Assembly (NCBI RefSeq): GCF_020921035.1
Contig: NC_063150.1
Coordinates: 31,047,826 to 31,111,825 of the forward strand
Origin: Rhodamnia argentea
Taxonomy: Eukaryota; Streptophyta; Magnoliopsida; Myrtales; Myrtaceae
Direction: 5' to 3'
DNA: 64,000 nt
Both the position numbers and the translations under genes were made by a program. A model generated the notes under the pieces. The model saw only the letters and a program-made list of their open reading frames with translations. It ran no database searches and was not told the DNA's origin. Shown in pieces: positions 11,085-23,666 of the stretch (position 1 is its first letter; the number at the start of each line of letters is the position of its first letter).

Positions 11085-11850
11085 GGGCTCCAAGTAAACC
11101 TTATTTCAAACAAAGACTTGAAGTGCCTTTATTTTCTCAAACAAGGATCTGAAGTGATCGTTGTTTCAAATAAGGGCCTGAAGTGGCCATGAAATCTCAA
11201 AAAAGAGCCCGATTTCAAGTTATGTGATTTTTTTTCTTTTTTAGTAGAGTTTTTCTTTTTTCTATTTCTTTAAAAATAAAAATAAAAAAAGACAAACATA
11301 CAGAGGCGGGAGGCGTGGCTACCGCCTCACCACCGAGGGGGGAAGGGGGCGGCGAAGGTTGGCGGGGTCACTGGTGCCTCTACGACGGCCGGCGACCCCT
11401 CCAACCAAAGGCGAGGGCCAGTAGGCCCCCACCAAAACGGGGAGAGGGTCAACCCCTCTCTTGGATCCGGGCAGGGGCCGGACCCTCCCCGCGACCCCGC
11501 CCGGATTTGGAGAGGGCCCGACCCTCTCCCGACTTTAGCGAGGGCCAGAGGCCTTCGCCTTTGGTCGGCGGGGTCGCCTGCCTTCACCAAGGAGCCGACG
11601 ACCAGCTAGCCTTCGTTGCCGTCGCCGACCCCCCACCAGCGGTGGGTCAGTGGCCCTCGCTTGTGTGGTTGTTTTCCATTTTTTTAAGTTCAAAGAAAAA
11701 TAAAAAAAAAATCAAAATGAAAAATGACGAAAATGCCCTTCAAGTAAGGCCTTTTTTTTGAAATTTTATGATCACTTCAGGTCTTTATTTAAAATATATT
11801 ATATCACTTTGGGTTTTTATTTAAAATAATGTTCATTTGGGATTTTTATT
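11085..11850. mobile_element. Inverted-repeat element with a GC-rich core
   Basis: The AT-rich arms 11085-11230 and 11700-11850 are imperfect reverse complements, for example CTGAAGTGATC near 11150 against GATCACTTCAG near 11771. They enclose a very GC-rich block (about 11300-11660), in sharp contrast to its surroundings. Overlapping open frames on both strands of the block arise from base composition, with Pro/Arg/Gly-rich translations, and are not credible genes. Confidence 0.5.
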
Positions 11851-11879
11851 TGAGAAAATGAAAAGATTTCCAAGAAACT

Positions 11880-12480
11880 GATGATGTCTTTGTGTGCTCT
11901 GTTTTCCCTCGGTTATCAGTCTTGAACGTTTTTACTGTAGAACCGAAGCGGATAAGACGGACCCTTCAGTCGGCCCTCTGGAGTGCGTGGCTACAACATT
12001 ACCAGGGAAAATAAGCGGCCTCTCTCCCCTCCACCACCATCCGATTAGTTGCAAGTGCCAACAAAGAACCCAGCTAATTTCCAAACAGTGGTTTCCCTTT
12101 CTATGTACTTTTCCTTCTCTCTCTTTCTCATCACCCCTTTCAGTTTCCCTCTTGCTGCATTCCATGGTATAGCCACAAGATTCCTGGAATCCAGATGGTA
12201 TTGAGATAGCATTTTGCTTTGTGGGTGCGCCTCAAGTTCCTTGTTGCTTTCTCAGTGTCTCTGTTGCTTATGTTGGGCCAAGTATGGAATTCCTGATTGT
12301 TCTGGCTTAGAGTGTCCCGAGGGAACCCCTTCTGACTGAATTCCTCAAGGCCCCTCGGTGACTTAAAAGGAGCTCTTTTTCCAAGTGTAGTTCTTGGGGG
12401 ACGTTAAATTTCCTAACTTTCTGAATTTGGAAAAGGGCAAGAAAAAAGAAAAAAAAGGCTGCAATCTTTGTGCCACTGCT
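11880..12480 (+). promoter_or_regulatory. Promoter and 5' leader of PES copy 2
   Basis: Homologous to 23030-23666 upstream of copy 3, for example around 11935-11970 and 12040-12130, so the duplication included the promoter. The pyrimidine-rich stretch 12105-12160 fits a plant 5' leader. No clear TATA box is seen, and the start site is not fixed. Confidence 0.5.
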
Positions 12481-15400
12481 ATGTCATCGCCCGTTACTTT
12501 CCGGGTGTCGCCTTATTTGGCGTTGAATGCGCAGTTTTGGCCTCGGTGTAGAGTGCAAGCGAGCAGTTCAGTTGGTGGTGACTCAAATGTGTCATCATCT
12601 CCTGAATTGGTTGTGTTGAATGGAGCTCCTCCTGTTGAGGAGACCGAGAAAGTTGGTCCTTTGACTGGAGGAAATGGATATGCAGTTTCGAAGATTGAGG
12701 TGGTAGAGAAGAAGAAGAAGGTGGAGAAAGAAGCAAAGGTAAGCTTGGAGGTGTTGTGGGATGATGCGTATGGAACTAAGAGTGTGAAGGATTATCTTGA
12801 CTGCTCGAGGGATATGATTAGGCCTGACGGAGGTCCGCCCCGTTGGTTTTGCCCTGTTGAGTGTGGGCAGCCTTTGAATGATTGTCCGGTTCTTTTGTTT
12901 TTGCCTGGTAATGCCTATCTTCTCGCGTGAATGGGTGCAAAACTGGAAATTTTCTCCAGATTATGAGGAAATGACTGAAATTCTAGTTTCAACAATATGA
13001 TTTTAGCTTTTGAGAAGTGATTATAACGTAATTGTGCATCAATTGGTAACCATGGGCTATATGATATAGGAGCCTCGTTTGTGACTCTCAAGTAAAATAA
13101 GACTTGTATCGCCAATTATTGATGCATAAGTACTGTTTTCTGCAGGACTTGATGGCACTGGATTGGGCCTCATCTTGCACCATAAAGCACTGGGGAGGTG
13201 AGTTTGCATGTTCCATCAATTTGGGGTCTTGAATTGCATTTCAAGGGAAATTAATGATACACAAGAAGCAATGTTTGTTTCTGAATGCTATTTTGTACTT
13301 CTGACCAAGCATTTTAATGCACGAAACTTAAAACTGCAGGGCTTTTGAGGTTCGGTGCTTGCATATCCCTGTTTATGATCGGACTCCATTTGAAGGTATT
13401 ACCCTTTCAAAGATTTTTAATTGCTGTGCATGAGACAACAACTTATGGTTGAGTGGAATGTTTTTGAGCTGTATCGTAAACATGCAAAGGTCTGCAATGT
13501 TTCATGTCATTTTACAATTCTTGCTTTTCACTCCATTTATTCTCATATGCTCGGACATTACCTAATCTGTCGCATCAAGCCATAGACAATAGTCTATCCC
13601 TGCCATTCCATCTCAAACTTATGATGTTATTGATGATGCACACTTCTAAATGTGGGTTTACAAGCCTTTTAAATGGTGAAGTATTTCTTCTAAATGCTCT
13701 AACGTTATGAGAAATGAAATTTGCATGCAATACTAACTGAGAACGTGACAGAGAGTTATTGTGATCTGTTGTATTATACTTGTTAGGTCTGGTGAAATTC
13801 ATTGAGAAAACCATCAAAGCAGAGCATGCCGCATCTCCACATAAGCCTATTTATCTTGTTGGGGATTCCTTTGGAGGATGCTTGGCACTTGCTGTGGCTG
13901 CTCGTAATCCTACCATCGACCTGGTAGTCTTATTAGTGAATCCAGGTGAGTCTTCAGATGGGAAAGTAAGTCATGAACTTTTGGGTCTATTTTTCTGGAT
14001 TACAAGCCTTCTTTGAGACTCTGAAGAAGTCTGTTGTTTTCTTTGTCATGCTAGCTACGTCATTTGGCCGTTCACAGCTGCAGCCACTGTTACCTTTACT
14101 GGAAGCTATGCCCGATGGACTCCATTTCACGGTCCCCTATCTTCTAAGCTTTGTTATGGGTATGATATGCTACTTTCAATTCTACGTGGAAAATGATGAT
14201 TTGCCCTACTTCTCTCAAAGTCGTGGAAAATAAGATTTGATTTTTCTTTCTGAATCAGGTGACCCAGTGAAGATGGCAACAATCAATATTGATAATATGC
14301 TTCCCCTGAGAGTGGCACTTGAACAATTGTCTGTCAACCTCACTTCTTTGCTGCCTCGTCTGTCAGTAAGTAGCATTTTCTCTGCTGGAGATTTGCTTAT
14401 TTTCTTTTTCGTTTATCTTTGCTACTCTAAAATTTACAATAGATGTATAGCAGGCTTCTAATAGGCTTATATTTTTATCAGTTTTCTTGGTTTATGTCCT
14501 TTGTTGGGCTCTTTCTTGATTATCTTGAGACCCAATAAAATTCCCTGTTTCAGGGTTTGGCTGATATTGTACCCAGGGAAACTCTTCTTTGGAAACTGAA
14601 GTTGCTTAAATCGGCTGCCTCTTATGCTAATTCTCGTCTTCATGCTGTCAAAGCCGAAGTGCTACTCCTTGTCAGGTTTTTGCTCCTCCACACTTTGTCA
14701 AGATGATGACATGATTTTAAGAATGTGTACCAAATGATTTTTTATTCGCTTTCCGCTTTATTTGGTTGCTCCTCTATATGTGCAACCATTGCAATTATCT
14801 TCTTTTCTCTACTCTTACTATAGTATGGGTTTTGATGCTATTGTTATTCTAACTCTTGCTCAACAGCTGGACAAAATAAGCTGCCTAATTCTTATCTCAT
14901 AGTATGTATTCTCACTGTCATGTAAAGTATTTCTAGTTTAGATAAGCAGGTATATGTTCTTTGGCAATTAGTAGTGGAACAGGCATTCATTTTTGCTTTG
15001 TATCTCTTCATTGTAGGGGTAATAGCCATTTTCCTGTTTCTGTCTGCTAATAGTTTTGAAGTTTCTATGAGCACATTAGCAGTGTATGATACCATGCACG
15101 AGCATCGCAACTGCATGTCTTTAAACACACATAATTGTAGATAGATGCATGCATGCACGGGCATGGATATGCTAGTATATATAGGGAGTTGTTTTTCCAC
15201 TGCAGAGACAATAGTGAAGCAGATCTAAGCATACTTACAAATTGTTGTATTTTCTCTAAAGTTTCTATTGATTTAGTGGCAAGGATAACATGCTTCCTAG
15301 TCATGATGAAGCCCAAAGGCTTACAAACTCATTGAAGAACTGCAGAGTTTGTTACTTCAAAGACAATGGACATACACTTCTACTGGTAGGTGAAATCTAT

Positions 15401-18400
15401 GTTATTTCAATGCTGTAAAGCTTTAAGAGTAACTTGTTCTGAGAGACTTTAAGCTAAGAGAGGTTTTCATGGAGACACCTCATCAAAAATATCGTTAGGC
15501 AATTAAATTGAGATATCCTTGTGATAGGCTTTGATAGTGCTTGGATAGTAAAAATTAACACTATGAACTTGTTTGCTGAGATGGAAATCTCATGTTTAAT
15601 CAAATTAAGTGTGTATTGTGCATCAGCCCCTCTTATTTCATCTACTAATTTCGAGTTTGTCATGTCACTGAATAAAATGATTGTAATAAATTTACTGACT
15701 TTCTAGTACTGCTCAAAATATTATGAGACTCTGAGTCATCACAACGAACCAATTTGACTGCGGCACTTATAAGTCCAAAGCAGGCCATGTCATCATCCTT
15801 CATTGGTCTACTTAGCAAATAGAATTGGCAAGCAGAACATCATTGTGTAGTTCGAGTGGCCAGTGACAGCTGTTAAGCTTAGCTCCTTTGGAGATTTGGA
15901 AAGGAGGAAATACAATGCGATCTTGCAATTTCATGAGATCTATAATCTTTTTCACGGTGTTAGCTTTTTAATTTGGGTAAGGTTGTGCTCTTTTTGAATA
16001 CGTATCATGATGAAAGTGTATGGCTCTTCAAAATGTCACTCTCCCTGATCATAAACTTAGCATCGAGTTTCAGGAGATTTTATCTATAAAAGACTGCTTT
16101 TTTTCTCTGTATAGTGCTGCCTGTTTGTTGACCAGTAATTAGACTGACATTGCAGGAAGATGGTATTAATTTGCTGACCGTCATCAAAGGTACCCACACA
16201 TATCGTCGAACAAGGAGGCATGATTACATCTTGGATTTCCTGCCTCCTAGTATGTCAGAATACAAACTAGCATTCCATCAAATAGTTGGGTAATTCTGCG
16301 ATCAAATGCTTCTTCATGTCTCTTATTGCTCTTTCTTGATGGGAGTAGAATGAGTTGTTTCTATATATGACCTCAACCAGATATTTTTTAAGATAGCCGT
16401 GATGGCTTAAAGTTTCTGTGCTTTCTGGATTGAAACTAATATTTTCCTGTTTCTTTTAAGCCTGTTTATGAAGATCAAAGTTATTCAGTAAATGTTTCAA
16501 ACTAGATAATCGGTTGTCATGTTTTTTGTATCTGATTATTTGGTACTTCACTTTCTATTTTTTTTGCGACATCTCTTTGAAATTGATGTGCAGTATTAGT
16601 TCATGATTCTATCACCTGCTGATGCCTAAAATATCAGGGTGAGGCCATTCTCGTCCTGTGATATGCCAAAGAAGCACCAGTTGTTGATACCTAAAGTTCT
16701 TAAGTTTGAACATCATTTGTTGCTTGTAAAGCACGGTCTATTATTACCAATTCTAATGCTATCAGTGGCCTGATCGAGCCCAGTACAAAATGGATGGGTC
16801 ATACCTTTCCACGAGCTCTGATTCATTAATTGCAACCAGTCAATGTTAGTCTGATGCTGTGGTTGGATAAATGCAGACTATTTCGCAATGCATCTAGTTC
16901 GGTGTTATTCTCAACTTTGGAAGATGGGAAGATAGTGAGAGGTCTTTCAGGGGTTCCTTCTGAAGGACCGGTTTTGTTAGTCGGTTATCACATGTTGATG
17001 GGACTTGAGGTGTTTTCACTTGTTGAAGAATTCTTGAGAGAGAAGAACATCATGGTGCGTGGGATGGCTCATCCGATGTTGTTCTCTGAAAAAATAGAAA
17101 ATCTATCTTCTGAATTTGATCTAATTAATTGGATAAAAGTATTGGGAGCAGTTCCTGTAACCGGAAGCAACCTCTTTAAATTGTTTTCAACCAAATCTCA
17201 TGTTCTACTTTATCCTGGCGGTGCACGCGAGGCTTCCCATAATAAGGTAAGTACCTTACATTCAGTTCAATTAGTTCTCATGTGCAGTGTAACTACTGGA
17301 CCAGATCTTGTTTTTACCCAATTGGGCTTATTATTAACCAGACAAATCTTCTGAAACATAATTTTCCAAAAAAAAATTTCTGTGTCGAGGCTATAAGGTA
17401 AGAAGGGTCGTCCACAGAATAAGTTTTATGAGTGAAGATGTAAAGCCATGTTGAGAAGGAGAATTCATTCTGGCTGCCGACCAGTGGTTGTGGTCGCGAT
17501 GTCAGATACAGTAGCCTAAAAGCTCTTATGGTGGGGGTTGGGGTGGCAATTGCCGTTGGTGGCAGCGACATAGCCGATGGTGGTGATGGGGTGGATAAGA
17601 AGCTAAGTGAGCTTTAAGAGATAATCATTTTGCGTGAATAGGAACGCATTTTCTGTTGAAGGGGTTAAACACCAGATGAGAATAATATACAAATATTGCC
17701 AGGTTTTCTTCAGAGTCAAATTTTGAATCATATTTATATGAAGTATTGAGAAGCACGAGTAATTTGGTCTTGCCATTGCCTCTTAGAGTGTTCGCTTCCG
17801 GAGGTTTCATATGTATTTAATTAAAGAGTTACTCGTATTCACTACTAAGCTTTTGCTTGTGCATCTTTGCAATAAAAATATGCCTTGTGAAGTCCGCCTC
17901 AGGTCTGTCATGTTCCATTTGAAGGGTGGAGAATACAAGCTGTTATGGCCAGACCAACCAGAATTTGTGAGAATGGCTGCACGGTTTGGCGCCACAATAG
18001 TACCATTTGGAACCGTCGGAGAGGATGACATTGCAGAAGTAAGCACTCTCTATATCTGGATTAAAAGTTTGGTATTCAGCTCTTCACTCTGTGTAAAGGT
18101 TTTGGAATTTAAAACTTGCATGGCATTTTATATCTACTTTTGGGGGTTTGTCACTAATTCACATAGCCCTCTATTCCTTCTGCTTTACACCATCTTCGGA
18201 GTTCTATTTTAATCTTGAAACTATTTTCAATTATTTAGTTAAATACATGCGTGGTTGTATAAATTTGGCTGAATCATATACAGTTTTGTCGCATCTTTCT
18301 TGCAAACTTTTGCAGTGACCATTGCTGTCTATTATTTTTAAATTAATAAAGTCATAAAGCAAGTCCAAAAATGAAATGAGCCTCCCTGTTTAGATGATGT

Positions 18401-18969
18401 ACTTCCGAATTCTTTACTGACAATATGTGATTACTGCTTTGAACGGGCAGTTGGTACTTGACTACAATGATCTGATGAAGATTCCATTTGTCAATGACTA
18501 CCTCAGAGAAGCTAGTCGCGACGCCATACGAGTGAGGTAGCTCCTAACCCATGACCTTTAAGAGATTATGTGTACAGACTTTGTATGGATGGCCTTTGAC
18601 ATCATAAAATCTCTAAGCATTCTGTCAAATTCTTCTGACATTGACATGGATTACGTCCTGTTTCTTAGGGAGGGTATGAGTGGAGAGGGCGCAAATGAAA
18701 CACTTTTTATGCCAGGGATTTTGCCAAGGATACCTGGCCGCTTCTACTATCTGTTTGGGAAGCCCATAGAGACAAGGGGGAGATATGAAGCACTGAAGGA
18801 CAGAGAAAACGCAAACGAGCTGTACTTGCAGGTGAAATCCAGAGTCGAAAGCTGCATCGCGTATTTGCTCAAGAAGCGAGAGGAGGACCCGTATCGAAGT
18901 ATACTTGATAGATCCGTACATAGAGCATTACATTCTCCTTTACACGAAATTCCGGCATTTGAGCCCTAA
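12481..18969 (+). CDS. Phytyl ester synthase-like protein, chloroplastic, copy 2 (713 aa)
   Basis: Homologue of Arabidopsis PES1/PES2, plastid enzymes that esterify phytol released from chlorophyll with fatty acids and also make triacylglycerol during senescence or nitrogen starvation (known for the family). Exons: 12481-12907, 13146-13197, 13340-13395, 13787-13945, 14055-14159, 14259-14365, 14554-14675, 15277-15385, 16156-16289, 16877-17246, 17925-18038, 18451-18536, 18669-18969. All have GT-AG borders and sum to 2142 nt. A Ser/Arg-rich N-terminus fits a transit peptide. The alpha/beta-hydrolase part has the GDSFGG nucleophile elbow (Ser206), SGKDNMLPS and His375 in KDNGH. The acyltransferase-like part has GYHMLMGLE (His462) and YPGGAREA (537-543). 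The ATG at 12481 is the first in frame after an upstream TAG. Length is close to the 704 aa of PES1. No disruption seen. Confidence 0.93.
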
Positions 18970-19145
18970 TAATGGGTGGTGGTTGTCCCAATAGTTTTTG
19001 GCCTTATGTTTTTCATTTACAGTTGACATAGACATTTGTAAACACGATATTTGACTTCCAATGTTGGAAAATGAAATATCTTCTTTTGTGGGTATTTAGA
19101 TAGTTAGCTTTCTTTGGAGCAACCCGAAGAAAACAATCTGTATAG
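18970..19145. other. 3' flank of PES copy 2
   Basis: Matches 3720-3900 and 30347-30480 until about 19145, where a foreign insertion begins. Confidence 0.7.
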
Positions 19146-19740
19146 GGGTAATCAGTTTCAAAGTGGATGGGTTCTAAACTTGGAACTTTGGACCTACCCG
19201 TTAGAGTCGGTTCCCAGTGTTTTTGAAACTGGAGCTTACTTTGTTTGCCCTAGAATGGATTTTAGAATCTATCATGTTTTTTCAGTTCATTTTCAGGGTC
19301 TATTCAAGAACCTGAATTTCTTTTGTTCCTTCTTTTGGTTTCATTTATTTTTACAGCAAATGATATGAGCAACAAAATAATTCAATGTAAAAGATAAATG
19401 CGGGCGGGCGAGCGAGCAAAGGCAGGTCAGGAATGAGCAAGGATTGCAAGGCTCAAACAAGCAAGGGCGACTCGTGAGCGAGCGAGGATGAGGGTGAGTT
19501 GCGAGTGAGAGGTAGAGTCATGTGAACTGTCTGAGTGAGATCGGGGAGAGAGAGATGCTAAGAGAAAACTAAGGTTTTTAGGTTTTATGAAATCAGTTTC
19601 AAATTCAGTCTCGTCGGTCCGGTTTCCAGGTGGTTCTTCACTTGGGATTGGGAAATGGAACTGTCAAGGAACAGGACCGGGTTTTAGGGCAGTCCGTTCG
19701 GGTTTTCGAGTAGAATCGATCTAGTTACATAGTCCTAATT
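19146..19740. mobile_element. Approximately 595-bp insertion in the copy 2 flank
   Basis: The homologous flanks of copies 1 and 3 run uninterrupted through this point, while copy 2 resumes homology at about 19745-19830 (compare 30495-30560). The borders read TCTGTATA before and TTTCTATA after (6 of 8 identical), a possible degraded 8-bp target duplication. The insert starts near GGGGTAATC and contains GGTTCC-rich and CCGG-rich phrases resembling the hAT-like element at 35321-36601. No transposase seen. Confidence 0.6.
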
Positions 19741-20489
19741 TCTATACTCCTAGAGCAACAATCGAGAAAAATATGCAAGCATCTTAGTCTGGGTATTTTG
19801 TTTCTTAGAATCATGAAATTGTATTCTTTTCATCGGATTTGGAAAAAGAAATATATAAAAACCAGCTTCCACCTTTCTTAGAAAATTTCGAGATAGCCCC
19901 GTCGCACATTCTTCCTTGTTCTTGCTAAGAGTTACTTTGCCCACTTCTTTGTCTTGTCTTGCCGATGAAGCCGGTGGGGAATGAAACAATTCTTTTCATG
20001 ACCAGGTGGACCATCAAATCCCCTTAATAGTCCAACCGACTCCCAATTTAATAAGCTGTACCAGATTACAAAACAACGTGGGACAAGCAATGGTAAACCA
20101 ATGTTGAACCATTAGTAGAATTACACTTCATATACAGTCCTCCAAATACGGGTACGTGAACGTTTTGAGAGTCGCAATCATAATATGCGAGTGCTTCAAA
20201 ACCTAATGCGAGGAAAAATTATCTTAACAGATTTGTAAAATAAAGGGGAGAGTCAGAGCACAATAAATGAAATCTCTCAATCTAAGATAAGACATCATCT
20301 TACTACTTGACCCCGGTGACAAATACGACGGCAAAAGATTTGTATGCACTAAATGAATGAGCACATGCACTATCTTTTCTATCATGATATACAAATGAAA
20401 ATAACTGGACAATGTGACATGAAATTAGTCATTTAAATGCACGCAAATGACATTATTTATTATGGGCAAATTGAGTATATCATGTTCCA
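19741..20489. other. Copy 2 flank where the companion gene is missing
   Basis: The first about 100 bp continue the PES 3' flank. The repeat-protein gene that should follow (compare 31947-33167) is absent. The remainder shows no recognisable gene, and 20005-20440 is unassigned AT-rich sequence. Confidence 0.5.
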
Positions 20490-21130
20490 AGCCTCGAGCA
20501 AATGACATTATTTCGTGCCATTGTATATGGAAGGAAGAAAGATCACATTGAGTACTCTAGTCTTTTTCTTCTCTTATACATGCAGGTTGACTTCCAAAAA
20601 GGAAGCCATACAATTAATAAAAAGCGGATAAAATATTCAATTCTCTTCTTCTCAAAGGAAATTATAAGAGAAGTCCTAAATTTATTCCACTTGCCGGACC
20701 TTTTTGAATATCACTTCTCTTGCTTTTAAAATTTCTTATTTTTTTTGTCCGACCAAATAAAAAATTCACTTTTTTAAATGTTTCTAGACGGGAGAACATG
20801 ACAATCTTTTGACAAAATCTAAAAGAAGGTATGGTTGTTTCAAGAGTGATATGGTGGCATCTTCAATGTGCGAGAACCTTAGGTGATAGGGAAATGCATA
20901 ACATGAAATTGGCATTCAATCAAACACAACTGGTTTGCGTTCGGCATTCTTATGTACTAGATCTTGTTCCTATGTTTATGTACTGTTATTTTTGTTCAGA
21001 CCATCTTTCAGTAACGATGATGAGAATTTTTTTTGGTTAAGATGGAAAAGTCAACTATCGATTAGTCAATAATTGACGACCCTTCGGCAACTCTTGAGAT
21101 ATCCTCCCACCGATTATTGTCCTTGATCTC
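20490..21130. repeat. Distal flank and upstream part of the PES duplication unit (copy 3 side)
   Basis: 20505-20640 is similar to 4985-5095, and 20770-21130 is similar to 10180-10660. Together they show that the duplication boundaries lie well outside the PES coding region. Confidence 0.6.
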
Positions 21131-23029
21131 ATTTCATTTCCTTTACTCGAAAAACTTCACGAGTAAAAAATGGAAATAGTGGCTATTTTGCTTCTAAAAG
21201 CTTATTTTAAAAAGAAAATGTCAAATCTTAACTTAGACTTTCTTTATTTCGTGAAAAATGAATTATTTGAAAAGTATTTTCCACATGCATGGCTTGAAAC
21301 AATTAGCTAATGAATAATATCTTTACTATCGATAACACTTTATGTCTAAATAATTTCGTGAGCGATGAAAATATTTTTAGTTCATTCATTTTTACAAGTG
21401 ATTCAGATGATTTTTTTTGGGAAAATGTCTTTCAAAAAATTTATTTTTTGCGAAATAAACACACCCTTAATTTATCTTCAGATGTTGATCCAAAACTGAG
21501 ATCGCATGCATGTGTGCAAACTTGTATGGTGTGTCTCAACCGTATAGATACAATCCTCATTCACTAAGCTAATATTAAAATGCGGCCAGGGATCAATTTC
21601 TAGCCGCATAGCTTCATAATAATTTTGTAAAGTTTCCATACAATTTTCTTCGAATTGAACTGACATCCGCTACAGTTGTTGTTCGAAAGCCATAAAATAA
21701 GGCCATGTTGGAGAAATTTTTTTTGGCTCCTATATTTGTGCAGGAAATGCTATTCGTAATACCAAATCTTTTGGTTAGAAATATATTTTTCGTATTACGG
21801 GTATATGTCAATTAATGACCAGCGAACTTAAATAGTGTGAACATGGACTGATAATCCCAATGGAAATCTTTTGGTTAGAACTTAGATATTGGTCTTTGGG
21901 TAAACCGGATATGGAAAATAAATTTTCCAAACTTTGTCATTATCGAATTCTACTTTCTTTCCATTTTCATTATCTCTCGATACTTTGAGTTATATCTTTG
22001 GAAAAACGACACTTGTAAATGGCATTTACGAGAACAAAATCAGGGGAAAAAAAAAATAAGGCTGTGCTATTTTCACCCCCTTATTAACTCATGAAGTCCC
22101 ATATCATATTAGATTGACCACATTATTCCTTATGGGTCCCATTCTTGATATGAAATTATTTCTTACATTTTTTTCTTCTTTCTTTTTCAATTTTACTAAA
22201 AGAAACACTTAACCCATGTCCCTTCCCAACAACTGTTTTTATTTTCACCCAAGCCGCTTCTTTCACACACATCATATTTCAACGTTTCGTTCATCCTTGT
22301 CTTCTTAACTTATTTTCCATTATTATAATCCAAGAAAGCACTAATCATGTACTAGAGTAAAGAAATGTTAGTTTTATTTGCAAGTTATTTACTTGATTTC
22401 CTTAGATAGTTCTCATGATCGCGAATTTTTCGACTTTCATTTTTATATCAAATTTACGAGAATCTACTCAAAAATAAAATATTATAATTGATGTATGCAT
22501 TATTCATTATGTGCTCATAGATTATCGTCTTACTTGTACTTAAATTATTTTTTCAATAATATTTTTCTAGTACAGAAAATAAAGAAATATACAACTCACT
22601 AATAGAATAATTATTTTTTTTGGTAAAAAATGCAATAATTAGTTAGCTATCTACCAAATAAACTATTTTTTGAAAACGAGGTACACAGTTTTTGTTCCAA
22701 ATGGGGAAAGAAAAGGTAAAAAAAAAAGGCGAAAAAAGAAGGTAAGCATTAGTCATAAATCAAGAGCACGCCCTCACATACATTTAACCTTAATAAATGT
22801 TATTTGGGAATAGCATAAGTAGTTTCGTCTATAGTAAAATTGAAATAAATGAAAAGAAGAAAAAATGATAAGGATTAATCTTCAATCAAAAGTGTCATCC
22901 GCAAGGGGACAATATAATCAATTTAATGTAAAATAGGGGTGTGAGTAGCCAAATAGGGGATGGACATGGCGCGCCAAAAACAATCTCTCCAGAAAGGCGA
23001 GCCGTCTTGCAACTTCATATAAAGTAATC
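21131..23029. other. AT-rich intergenic region
   Basis: About 21180-21470 resembles an A-rich transposon end of the 33877-35145 type, with GGAAAA and TTTTCC runs and a GCGAAATAAACACACC finish. The rest, 21480-23029, is AT-rich with homopolymer runs. I see no gene or bounded element in it. Confidence 0.4.
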
Positions 23030-23666
23030 TGTTTTGAACTTCTTACAGTACAACCGAAGAGGATGAGACAGACCCTTTTGTCCGTCAGCACTCTGGACTG
23101 TGTGGCCACAGCTTTTCCGGAAAAAATGGAAACGCTCCACCCTCTCTCTCTCCCTTCCACGACCACCCGATCAGTCGCAAGTGCCAACAAAGACCCAGAC
23201 CCAGCTAACTTCAAAAACAATGGGTTTCCTCTCAAAGTACTTCTCTATCTCTTTCTCATCGCCCCTTTCAGTTTTCTCGTTGATGCATTCTATTCCACAG
23301 TAATTTCCACTCACTATTTATTTGCTCCATCTCTCATCCTCCGAATAACCACAAGATGTACAGAATTGCATATTCTAGATAGTATCAAGATACCATTTTG
23401 CTTTGAGGGTGCACCTCAAGCTTCTATTTTCTGTTTCCCTTTCCTATGCTTTCTCAGTTACAATGTTGTTTATTTTGAGTCAAGAATGGAATGTGTGTTC
23501 TTTCGGTTTAGAGTGTTCCGAGGAACCTTCTGACTGAACTCCCCAAGGCCCCTCAGTGACTTAATAGAAGCTCTTTTACAAATGGAGTTTCTTGGTGGAG
23601 TTCAAATTTTCTAAGTTGCTGAGTTTGGAAAAGGGTAGAAAAGGGTGCAATTTTTGTGGGACTGCT
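23030..23666 (+). promoter_or_regulatory. Promoter and 5' leader of PES copy 3
   Basis: Homologous to 11920-12480. It contains an open frame from an ATG at 23063 (156 codons) that is not conserved as protein in copy 2, so it is more likely leader or promoter than a gene. If transcription starts upstream of it, it would act as a long upstream ORF. Confidence 0.45.

Noticed and set aside
11315..11761. 148-aa open frame and an opposite-strand 87-aa frame in the GC-rich island
   Set aside because: Both are Pro/Arg/Gly-rich and overlap on opposite strands, as expected from GC composition. There is no homology signal or promoter.
12394..12480. Upstream extension of the PES copy 2 first exon (and the equivalent at 23592-23666)
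   Set aside because: The extension has no ATG (it would start at TTG). The first ATG in frame, followed by a transit-peptide-like sequence, is 12481 (23667 in copy 3).
23063..23533. 156-codon open frame upstream of PES copy 3
   Set aside because: The homologous region of copy 2 does not keep this frame, so it is leader or promoter sequence and not a conserved protein.
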